Notes under the pieces: model-generated
Seen by the model: the letters and a program-made list of their open reading frames with translations, nothing else
What the model was told of the DNA's origin: nothing
Database searches by the model: none
From: Cheiracanthium punctorium
Lineage: Eukaryota; Arthropoda; Arachnida; Araneae; Cheiracanthiidae
DNA: 64,000 nucleotides
Assembly: GCA_038373885.1 (NCBI GenBank)
Contig: JAWZYV010017532.1
Coordinates: 101,491-165,490, forward strand
Direction: 5' to 3'
Made by a program: the position numbers and the translations under genes
Shown here: in pieces, positions 24,801-36,800 of the stretch
How positions within the stretch are numbered: position 1 is the first letter of the stretch
Layout: each line of letters opens with the position of its first letter

Positions 24801-27800
24801 CCAAGGGGGGTGTTAGGGGGGGTCATAAGCCCCCCCATGAGGAATTTTTTGCCATACAAAATGTATATTCTTCACTACATTGTCACACCCACGTATACAT
24901 ATATATGAGTTGTAGTAGTCGTAACCCATGAAAAATTTCTGGCTACGCCCCTGGTTAAAGCACATTAATGTCAGATTGTGCTTGTGAGTTTTGTACAGCT
25001 GATTGTCCGACGAAGTTCTAGAAGTAACAAAGCCGTTTTTCCATCCTGACAAATGGATTCTATACTAGAACTTCCTACACCTACTGAACTTTAGAACAAC
25101 GAACCCAGGAAACAAGCAACAAGAGTTTTCTGCTACAACACTATTTGAAAATGCATCATGATGCAAAAGTGTGCCGTTTTTCCCTTCCTTGTTCCCTAAA
25201 ATACTTCTGTGTTCATCAGCTAATTAATATATAGGCCACATTTTACTGATTGGGAAATTTGTTTGGGGAACATATAAAAATTTAAATCTTTATTCATTCC
25301 AATTCAATCCCCTGAAAATATTTTATTCGAAACCACAAAACTCTGTACATTTTTGCTTACGTAACTTCGTAATTTATTAGATGTGTGTATGATCAATATA
25401 TTTAAGGAATAAAGACCTAGATCAGTGTTTTAAGGGTATGCGCATACTCACCGATGATAGGAATCCCGAGCCAGGTGCCTGGTCTATTCCGAGGAGCAGC
25501 CGGACGAAAGTTATCATGTATTCTTTCACGAAGGCCTGCGGGGGGATGAAAATACACACATATAAATAAATAATCAAGAAATGGTCGAGCATTTCCAAAT
25601 TTTATCTTTGCATTAAAGTTCTAAAGCATTCCGACGCATTCAAAAGTTGTATACAGTACAAATGGGAGTAGTAGAAAAATCCTAAAAATATAACATACCC
25701 TGAAATAGTAATGTATCATTCGAATAATTTTCAAAATCGATTAATCGTTTTCGAATAGCATCAATAATCGATTAATCGTTCTCGAATAGTATCAATAATC
25801 GATTAATTGAATAGTGAATATTCGCGATTTCACTATTTGAATAGTACCTGTGTGCGATTAATCGCGATTAATCATTTCACTATTCGAATTGTATTCGTGA
25901 TTAATCGCTTCACTATTTGATATACATTCCCGATTAATCGTTTCACTGTTCTATTGTTCGAATGCTATGTGCTGAACATTCGAATGGATTTTTTCAGGGG
26001 ATTTAATAATCGATTAATTCGAATAGTTTCATTCTTACAAGCCCATCACTAGTCTGAAACGAAACTCCTAAATCGGGAATAGAAATTTCTTGAAAAGTGG
26101 ATATCGACTCTTCAAAGCAAAACTGAATAAAAGAAGTCAACATTAATAGATTCACACCACTACAAGATAAGTGTCATTTCATTCCATGGGAGTGACTGTT
26201 CATTCTTCTTGGTTTTAAGTTTTACTTTTGTGGTTAAGGCAGAATTACACAAATGCTATCTGACTAAGAGGAGGATGCCTTGGGTGGAGCTCTTTTTGAG
26301 GGATTCTAACGCGTATTCACGTTTCGCGCGAAGGAAACCACCCAAATTTCCAGACCTAAAGATCGACAGATTCCTGTACCTTCATAGTTCAGGCACCTAT
26401 TAATGTTTACTGTCTTGTGGTTGTTTTTGCATTTGGAACATTTATTTTCGGATCTGTGTGCTTCGTTTCTTTATCCGCTTATAAATCCTCTTCGAATAAA
26501 GTGGACAACACAAAGACTGGTTTTACCAGCACAGTGAAAGGAAATTTAAACAGCCAGAGGATTGAATGGGAATCGAACCCAACTCACGACCGTACGTTTA
26601 GGCTATTTGCGTGGAGGAGGACAAGTTCTTAACCTCCAAGCCACTGGCCCACCTGTTCAGTGTCTTATGCACTCGGCCATTGGTCTGCCTTTCTGTTTCA
26701 GAAAAGAGTGAATAGGCTTGAAATAGGAATTGCAAAAGCATCAGAATCGTTATCGTGTTACTCAGACAGCAAAGAAAGAAAAGAATGAATAAATGATATT
26801 GAAATTGTCTGGCAACTATTTGGTTGGGCTTACGTTTTGGAAAAGTAAAGCAGAATAATCGTTCAGTCCGATTATGAGAGCAAGTTTTTTAAAACAGTAC
26901 GATGCATGAAGATCGAAGATGTGAACTAAGATGCACTAAACATTATAACAGAGCTGAGCAGAAAGAAGTTAAAACATGTATTGCTGTTAATGGGCCAGAG
27001 TGACTCATTTTTATTAAAATGTTCTTCAGCTGAAGTTCATATTGATTTGTCTTACCGAGTTACAAAATGGCAACTTTAAAAAAAACGCCATTTTGACATC
27101 ATTTTTAGAAAGCACTGTGAGCAAGAGAGCCCACAAGGCACACCCATCTGTTTCACAGAGAATTAGTTTTCTTATTACTTCCTTGTACGTAGTATAAGGA
27201 AGTAATGTGATCCCGAAAAATTTTGGGGGCCAAATTTCGACATAAAAACCGATTTTGACTACCTCTAAATTTAATTAAAAAATTTTTTTCGATGCATCTC
27301 ATCGTAGGCTAGCATGCACGAGATTCATATTAACGCGTCTGCAACTCATTTTGACCAGTGGCGAGTCTACTGTGGCCAGTTTTTCCATGCCGTCTGTACG
27401 TACGTACGTATGTATGTAACTCGCATATCTCAAAAACTATTGGTCGTAGAATGTTGAGATTTGATATTTAGGATTGTTCTATGATCTAGTTGTGCACCTC
27501 CCCTTTTGGTGGCAATCGAATGGATAGTTTATGTACAGGACCGCCCAAAAGATTCGAAATACATTACGCTCTATGGGCCGAAATTCATTAAACTCGCCTA
27601 ACTCAAAAGCTATTAGGCGTAGAATGTCGAAACTTAATATTTTGGATAGTTGTAACATCTAGTTGTGCACCTCTCCTTTTGGTTCCATTCGACTGGATAG
27701 TTTATCTACAGGACTGCCCAAAACATTCGAAATACATTACGCTCAATGGGCCGAAACTCATTAAACTCGCATATCTCAAAAACTATTAGGCGTAGAATGT

Positions 27801-30800
27801 TGAAACTTTATATTTAGGATTGCTGTAACATCTAGTTGTGCACCTCCCCTTTCGATTCCATTCGACTGGATAATTTATCTAGAGAACCGCCCAAAAGATT
27901 CGAAATACATTACGCTCAATGGGCCGAAATTCATTAAACTCGCATATCTCAAAAACTGTTAGGCGTTGAATGTTGAAACTTTATACACTGCTGGCCACCC
28001 AAATTGCAACACCAAGAAAAACAAGAGATATCACAACAAAATTTATTGTGTAGATAACATGTTGACCAAGTAACAAATGATTAAATTTACAGCATTCTAT
28101 GAAGCGTGGTTCCTGCCAAAATCAGTACCCAGAGTAGCCGCCGTTGTTGGAGATCACAGCTGCCACACGCCTCGGCATTGATTCAAAGAGACTTTGAATG
28201 TGTTCTTGGGGTACAGCAGACCAAGCAGCTTCCACACGTTGCCAAAGTTGATCTGGTGTGACAGCTGGGGATGAACTCTGGGTCAGTCGTTGAGCAACCA
28301 TGGACCACATGTTTTCTATCGGCGAAAGATCCGGAGAGCGCGCCGGCCAGGGAAGCAATTCAATCTGGTGATTGACGAAGAACCCTTGGACAATGCGTGC
28401 CACGTGTGGCCGTGCATTATCCTGCTGAAATATGGCTGTTGGCAAGCCCTGAAGGTAAGAAAGGACAACTGGCTCCAACACCTCGGAGATGTAGCGCTGG
28501 CTGGTTAAAGTACCGGCAATGCGTACTAGAGGAGTGCGAGAGAGATATCCGATACCGCCCCATACCATAATACCCGGTGCAGGACCAGTGTGACGGTGCA
28601 TAATGCAGCTGTTCAGCATCCTCTCTCCACGGTGTCTCCAGACTCGAATCCGACCGTCGTGGTGTTGCATACAGAAGCGTGACTCGTCAGTAAAGAGAAT
28701 TTCATTCCATTCTGTCGTCCACATCCTTCTTTCATCGCACCATTGGCGGCGGAGACGTCTGTGGTTCCGCGTCAGAGGTAGACAAAGCAACGGACGTCTT
28801 GCGGACAGACCATTCTGCTGTAAACGACGTCGAATGGTACGCGCAGACACTGGATGATGCGTTACAGACTGAATCTGCTGTGATATGGTTCGTGATGTGA
28901 CTGAGCGGTCCGTCACTGCCATGCGTACAATCTGCCTGTCATCACGTGACGTGGTGCACTGAGGTCGATGCGGTCGATCACGTCTGTCCGTCGTACCCTC
29001 CTGCACCCAACGATCACATATCCGCATCACAGTTGTTTGGTTTCGTCCAATACGACGACCGATTTCCCTGAAAGATAACCCACAATCTCGGTATGCCACT
29101 ATCCTTCCTCTGTCAAACTCGGATACTTGATCAAAAGATGATCGTTGTTTCCTACGAGGCATAATTTATCGTTTTTTTGAAAAAAAAGCAAGAAAAACAC
29201 AATTGCTGTACTTGAAACCGTCGAAATCTCCAAGCCTTAAATAGCGCTTTGAGGTGGCGCCACAGGCGCGCTTGATGTGCGTCTGCGCTGAAATTCTAAT
29301 CATTTGCATATCTCACCTCAGCTAATGCATGTTGTAAATTTCATATTATTTGCATGCTTCCTTCAGGGTGTTGCATTTACGATGGCCAGCAGTGTATTTA
29401 GGATTGTTGTAACATCTAGTTGTGTACCTCCCCTTTCGGTTCCATTTGACTGAATAGTTTATCTACAGGACCGCCCAAAAGATTCGAAATACATTACGCT
29501 CTATGGGCCGAAATTCATCAAAGCGTTTTTTAGAGGTATTGGGATATTTCAAACGACTCAGAAGTGATATATGCTGTAAAGAGTTAGAAAATGAATTTCT
29601 CCATTAAAAAAAAGTGTCTTTATCATTTATAGTTCTGCTACAGGAACACTCAAAAGATTTCCAATACATTACGGCCAATAGCAATTTTAGGGGCATTCAT
29701 ACATTTCAAGCACAATACCGTCCTACCACATAAGTTAGGTAATGGTCCGACCACGGTCACGTGCCTCCCTCAAGAACTGTGCCAAAAGTCGCCAAGCTTG
29801 GCGACTTTTGGTGTACGTGTGTGCATATTTAACTCTCAAATATCAAAAACTATTATGAAATTTCATATATAAGAATGTTGTAACATCTAGTTGTGCATCT
29901 CGATTTTTGGTTCCAATCTACTGGAGAGTTTATTTACAGGACCACCGAAAAGAATTTCAGTACCTTAATGTCTATGGACATCTTCATTATAATACAACTG
30001 TAGACAGTCATTGTTTGATACATGCCCAAAATCTCGCCGTCTGTCCTTGACCTTGGCGAGTTTTGGCGAAATATCGCCAAATTTGGCGATAGTCAGTCAT
30101 TTGGTCCATGCCCAAAGTATCGCCATTTGTCATCGTTCTTGGCGAGTTTTGGCGAAATATCGCCAAATTTGGCGATAATCTGTCATTGTTTGGTTTATGC
30201 TTAAAATCTCGCCAAATGTCGTCGACATTGACGAGTTTCGCCGAAATATCGCCAAATTTGGCGCCAAAAATTATTTCCTATTTTGTATAACTCTAAAACT
30301 TTAACCCGTAGATTTTTTAACTTTGTATTTAGAACTATTGTAATACCTAACTGTTTTCAATATCTTTTTTGACAGCAATCGACTGAGAATTTATTTACAT
30401 GGTGAGCGAAATGACTTTGAATACATTGAGGTGTATAGATGCATTCAACTCATTGAAAGTCTGTGGTCAATGACTACTTTGGCTATCCCCAAAATCTCGC
30501 TGACTATCTCAAGTTTGTCGGCTTTTGGTGAAATATCGCCAAATAAAGTGTCAGAAGGAAATCTTTCAAATTGCACTCGGCCTGGCGATATCGAAATATT
30601 TGGCTAGAATTCGCTAAACCTTACTATTATTGATATTTTATCTCTTTCAAACAAATAAATGTAGAGGAAGTGCGTCGAAAATATTTTTGATCTAATGGAC
30701 GTGCAAGGAAGTCATGTGTTGGACACATCAGATTTTTTTTACTTTCCGAACATGTACCACGTAAGGAAAGTATTGTAATCATGAAAAAATTCGAATTCGA

Positions 30801-33800
30801 GATTTTGGTATATTTACACGTTTTGAGGTCTTCTGAATTCATTTATGCTATTTTTACGAAATGTATGTATGTATGTATGTGTGTGTGTATGTGTGTACGT
30901 GTGTTTGTGTGTATGTGAGTGAACACGATAGCTCCTGAACGGGGCATTCGATTGAGCTCAAATTGGGTATATATGTTATAAACCACCGTCGCAAGACCGA
31001 TATTTATTTGGTGTGTATAGGACTTATAGTTTTTCTACAGGGCTACGATAAAGATTTCTTTTACATTATGGCCCATGGGAGGAAATTCTTGAAAGTGCGC
31101 TAGCGTTTAAACGATACATTTGATTTATCTCAAATTGGGTATACATGTTATAAACCACCATTATTGGTATTGATTTTGATGTGCATAGGACTTATAGTTT
31201 TTCTACAGGGCTACGACAAAGATTTCTTTTACATTATGGCCTATGGGGAGAAATTCTTGAAAGTGCGCTAGCGTTTAAACGGCACATTCGTTTGAGCTTC
31301 AGTTTGGTATATATGTTTGAATTATTCATCGATTAAAATTTATTTAAATGCTTGGTAATGATCTTAATCGTAAGTGTTCGGAAAGTCGAGTGGAGTCACT
31401 CCAGATTTTTTAAATGAAAATACTCCAGGATTTATTAACGTAGACTTACTTACATTTATGTAACGTAGACTTTTGTTTAGTTAGTTGTAAGGAGCCCATT
31501 GAAAATGGCAAATTGAGCAAACACTTTTAATTTCACAAATTTCACAAAATATTTATTAACACGGTATATTGTGCATGAATCTATACCAGTGGTTCCCAAC
31601 CGGGGGGTCGCGACCCCCAAGTGGGTCGCCATGCCTTTTTTCGGGGGTCACCGCAGACCGCTTTTATAAGAAACTAGCTGAAGTACCCGTTCTTCGCACG
31701 GGAATGAATGGACTTTTTGACATTAATATTTGTTGTGATTACTATTTATTGTAATAAAGAGATATAGCAAAATGGATATCGCGTTATATTGTGTTCAATA
31801 ATCATGCATACTGAATTTCAAGGCAATCGTTTTTATGGTGCAGAAGGCGATGCGGCGTAGCGCAATCTAGTGGGGAGTTTTAGCAAAACGGATACGGCGA
31901 AAATATTCTTCGCATTCAGATATCGATGCATACGAATTTTCATGACGATCGGCTGAATAGTCCTGAAGTTCATGTGTTGACGCGACATCTAGTGTCAAGT
32001 TATAGGAAAATGGATCGTGCCAAACTCTTCCCCGTGATCAAATATCTATGTATACCTATTTTCATAGCGATCATTTGCACAGTCAAGAAGTGATACACTG
32101 CAGGGCCATCTAGTGGTTAATTAAAGTAATGATTTGCTACAGCGCCGTCATGTGGGGAGTTATAGCAAAATGGATAACGCCAAAATATTCTCATTGTTCA
32201 AATAGCTATGTGTACTGATTTTCATAGCCACCGTTTGAATGGTCAAAAATTTGGCCTGCTGCAGCGTCATCTAGTGGCAAGTTAAAATAATAATGCATTG
32301 CAGTGTCATCTAGTGCTGAGTAACATCAAAAGTAACACAGTTAGAATATATTCTTCGTGCTCAAAGGTGTAAGTATAAAAAATTTTATGCCGATCAGTCG
32401 AACGGTATAGAAGTTGATGCGTTGTAGCTCTATTTAGCGGTAAGTTACAGCAAATGGATAGTAAAAAATATTCTCCGTGTTCTAATATCCGCGTGTACCA
32501 AATTTCATCAAAATTGGTGGGACGATATTCGCATAGCAAACGGCTAAACGGAATAGAATTCGATGTTCTGCTGCGCCACCTAGTGGCAAGTTAGAGGAAA
32601 ACGGATAGCATAAAACCTTCTCCATGATAAAAGACTTAGGTGAACCAAATTTCATGGTGATCGGTGAAACGGTGCTGAGTTTTTCAACCTCCTACACACA
32701 TACCAACATTAAATTTTTATCTATAACCAGTCTTATTATATATACCAGTCTCAAGTAAAATCCAGTTTCAAATCTAAGCCTCGCCAAAGTGCCAGCATAC
32801 GCCATTTTGCAAGAGTTTTTTCAGGGAATCATTCGAAGCATTGACTTAGCAGCAATCAAAATGGGAAATGGTTCGACCGCCAGGCATTTTTTTGAAAAGT
32901 GGAATCCTTTAATCAGCCTCATTTTTTAAATTATCAACTATAACATGTTTTATTCATCGTTACCTCGATGTACTAAACGCGAAGATTTAAATTTTCTGAA
33001 ATTTGGCGGATTTCCCCCAAGTTAAATCAATGTACTCAATTGGTGAGAATTCTGAAGCTACATCGCTTGAAATGCCCTAATAACTGCATTAGTTCTGCAC
33101 GGATAGTTAAAATTTAATGCTGTATTCTAAGAAAACCTCTACACTTGTTTTCAAAAATGCTATTCCCTTAAGCTCTCAGTAAATTGCGCCAAAAAGCCTA
33201 AAACTGTGCAAACCGCTAGAACTCACTTTATTAAAATCGGCCTATCAGCCATTTTATTTTTCGCCAAACTAAAAAAATTTACATATTAGTCTCAGAAATC
33301 TTCGATCCTCATTGTTTTGCGAATAAAACATTTCATTTCTGCTCTCATTTCTTATGCGCACACGATATTATAATTAAAAATAACCTTACAAATATAAACT
33401 AAAAAAATCATTATTATTCTTTTATTTTCACTTTAAGAATTTAAAACATTTTATTCGGCAAAATCGCCACACATGGCAACCAAGATGCTTATTTCACACA
33501 CTTTTTTCACTACAGGGGTTACAATTACATAAAGCTTTCTGCGTGGAGAACATAAAAAATCTCTTAAATTCCGGGAACGGGTGGACTTTCAAAGTTTTAA
33601 AGTGGTTTATCATTTATTCTATATTATTTTACATATATCTGTGTAAAATGTCAGTCTGACAGGTCCATTTTTGTGGAATTGTATACTACCCAAATCAACA
33701 AATTGACAAACAGAATTTCATTTTTATTTATAAGATTACCTACGCTTGTTTTTAAAAATACCCTCTCATTAAATTGCGCCTAGCGCTAGAATCATAGAAA

Positions 33801-36800
33801 ATCTGACACACTTTCAGATTTAAATACGCACTAAAGTGCTATATATAAAAAGAGTTATAATCCATGGGTCTTCCCTATTTTCGTTCCTTCTTTTATTAAG
33901 TTGGAAAGTGTATCATTATTCATGAGTGTGATTAAACAAAATTAAAATTGATATTTCTAACATCCTTTTTTCTGGATGTAATATATTAGAAATAGATGCA
34001 GAAAAGCTGCTCAGAAAAATGCACAATTCCAACTGAATGAAAATTTCAAAAACTTATATGCAGGTGTATTCATAACCCAAATAGCAGACTATTAAATTAC
34101 GATAAATAGCGCCAAGCGTTAGAATCCTCCTCAAAATCGCACACCAACCCCTTTTATTTTTCGCCCAATTAAAAAGTTGCACATTTATTTTCGGAAAATT
34201 TCCAAATTCTATTTTTTTTTTTTTTTTTTTTTGAGTATAAATCATTTTCATTTCATTCCCGCTCTGATTTCACATGCACACGATATTTTAATTTAAAATC
34301 AACCTTACAAATAATCTAGTCAAAATAGAAAAAATCGTTATTCTTTTATTTTTACTTCAAGAGTCTGAATCATTTAATGAACTGCCGAATGTGGCAACCT
34401 AGATAAGCTTAATTGTCGCTTAATGCACTGTGGTGTTACAATTACGAAATGGCGGAAAGCAAAAATTAGCCCTTTGCGATACGTTTTTATAGATATTTCC
34501 TAAAATAGTTCGAATTTTGAAAAAATCGCTTCGAGATGTGTCGGGGCCTGTCATGGAGACTTTCCGTTCAAAATTTGGTAGGTCTACGATCACCCGTTTG
34601 CGAGCTACGCGAGACACAGACAAACAGTTTACACACATTGTTTTATTAATATAGATACCAGTCTCAAATAAAATCCAGTTTCAAATCTAAGCCTCGCCAA
34701 AGTGCCAACATACGCCATTTTGCAAGAGTTTTTTCAGGGAATCATTCGAAGCATTGACTTCAAAATGGGAAATGGTTCGACCGCTAATGGGAAAGCAATC
34801 AAAATGGGAAATGGTTCGACCGCTAGGCATTTTTTTGAAAAGTGGAATCCCTTAATACAGCCTCATTTTTTAAATTATCAACTATAACATGTTTTATTCA
34901 TCGTTACTCCGATGTACTATATGCGAAGATTTCAATTATCTGAAATTTGGTGGAATTCCCCCAACTAAAATGAATGCACTCAATTGGCGAGAATGCTGAA
35001 GATAGATCGCTTGAAATCCCTTAATAACTGCATTATTTCTGCATGGATCATTAAAATTTAACGCTGTATTCTAATAAAACCTTTGCACTTGTTTTCAAAA
35101 ATCCGTTTCCTTAAGCTCTCAGTAAATTGCGCCAAGCCGGAAGCAGTGCAAACCGCTAGAACTCACTTTCTCGGCATTTGAGCCACTTTATTTTTTCGCC
35201 AAACTAAAAAATTGTAACATATTAGCCTCGAAAATCTTCAATTCTTATTGTTTTGCGTATAAAACATTTCATTCCTGCTCCGATTTCCCATGCACACGAT
35301 ATTATAATTTTAAAAAAATAACCTTACGAATATAAACTAAAAAAAAAAAAAAAATCATTATTATTCTTTTATTTTTACTTTGAGAATTGAAAACATTTTA
35401 TTCGGCAAAATCGCCACACATGGCAACCACGATCCTTATTTCACACTTTTTTCAGTACAGGGGTTACAATTACGGAAAGCTTTTTGCGTGGAGAACATAA
35501 AAAATCTCTTAAATTCCGGGAACGGGTGGACTTTCAAAGTTTTAAAGTGGACTATGATTTATTCTATATTATTTTACATATCTGTGCAAAATTTCAGGCT
35601 GATAGGTCCATTTTTGTGGATTTGTATACGAATCAAATCCACAAACAAACAAACAAACAAACAAACAAACAAACAAACAAACAGAATTTCATTTTTATTT
35701 ATAAGGATTAATAGTAAACTATTTTTACGTTTCTTTGCCATGAGACACCATTTCTCCCTTTACCTTTGAAAAGAAAAAATCCTTATTCTCGTCAGGGCTT
35801 TAGTATCAAAGCTACAAAAACTGACGTCGGTGAATCTGGGAGTGTTAACTAATGCTTGAGAACCCATGCATTAAGAGAGAAGAATCGGAAATAGGAATTG
35901 CACTTAATTTAAAGGTGTAATTAGTAGCCACCTTGAAGCCCTTTCAATCTGAATCGTGCGAAATCCATTTTACACATCTTTAGATGTCGCCAATCTTCCT
36001 GATGAAGTGCAGGGTGAATTTTTGAATTTGCAAAATGACTCCTCCGCAAGTTTATACCAAGAAAAACCGTTAACTCAATTTTGGTGTGCTGTGCGTTGCT
36101 CATATCCGATAATTTTTCGTGTCAAATGTTGACGCCATTTGCATCCACACTATCTGCGTGAAGTTGGATTTTCAACTCTTTTGCAGAAGAAGACAAAAGC
36201 CAGTAATAAATTAGATGTCTAAGATGACATGCGATTGACCTTGACCAATATTCAGCCAAGAATAGCCAAACTTGTCAGTCAAATTCAGCCTCAGTCATCC
36301 TATTAAAAATCAGTACGTATTAAAAATATATGAATTTTAAATCTCAAGATGTATTTTTTCATTATTAATTTTTTTTATTGGTCAAAAACGGCAGATTGGG
36401 GGGGGGGTCGCGAAAGTTTTGAAAAATCTAAAAGGGGTCGCGATTAAAAAAAGGTTGGGAACCACTGATCTATACTATCATCAATTAATACTACCATTTA
36501 CCCATACTTCTATTATCTATATTCGTTTCTCCCTTTTAAATGCTTAATTTAAATATTTAAATCCTCCTTATTTTATTTTTTAAAACTTTGTATCTTTTCT
36601 TTTTTCTTTTCTTTTAGTGTCAAATTATGTAAATCCCGAGAAGCCATTTATAATTGCACAAATTGTGAACGGAGGTAAATTTTGTGGCAGAGTTTATGAA
36701 TCTCAAGCAATTTTTAATGAATGACGATTCGTTTTGGGTTGCCGTCAAAGAAATCCTGTCACTTGATTTAGTTTACCAGGTTATTTCCCACAGTTAGTTT

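Larger units (their letters stand above)
23821..25140 (+). repeat. solo LTR of a Gypsy relative, disrupted by two insertions
   Basis: It starts TGTTACGAATTTTAGAGG, matches the 9656-10565 LTR in inverse orientation with divergence, and ends GCTACAACA at 25140. A SINE (23971-24192) and a hAT MITE (24790-24953) interrupt it. The flanks TTTAAATAC-like and CTATTTGAAAATGC join as an uninterrupted sequence in the related repeat near 46380, which shows the empty site. A clean target duplication is not visible. Confidence 0.8.
27410..29525. repeat. 173-bp tandem array split by a Tc1 element
   Basis: The unit containing AAACTCGCATATCTCAAAA recurs at 27421, 27594, 27767 and 27940, a constant 173-bp step. 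The array is interrupted at 27986 and resumes at 29395 mid-unit (TTTAGGATTGTTGTAACATC). Units differ by a few percent by eye. Related but weaker units extend to either side. Confidence 0.9.
31587..36467 (+). mobile_element. 4.9 kb hAT element, internally replaced
   Basis: The ends CAGTGGTTCCCAACC and GGTTGGGAACCACTG are perfect inverted repeats. The 8-bp target duplication ATCTATAC is exact at 31579-31586 and 36468-36475. Subterminal GGGTCGCGACCCC motifs are typical of Charlie-like hAT. Only the 3' end of a transposase remains (35932-36303). From about 31670 to 35705 the interior is filled with repeats of the AACTAGCTGAAGTACCCG type, including a large direct duplication. Confidence 0.9.

Noticed and set aside
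23821..25140. Target duplication for the solo LTR
   Set aside because: Flanks AATAC and CTATT do not match; insertion is supported only by the empty site in a related repeat.
27410..27985. CRISPR-like repeat-spacer array
   Set aside because: Whole units repeat without unique spacers, and the genome is eukaryotic.
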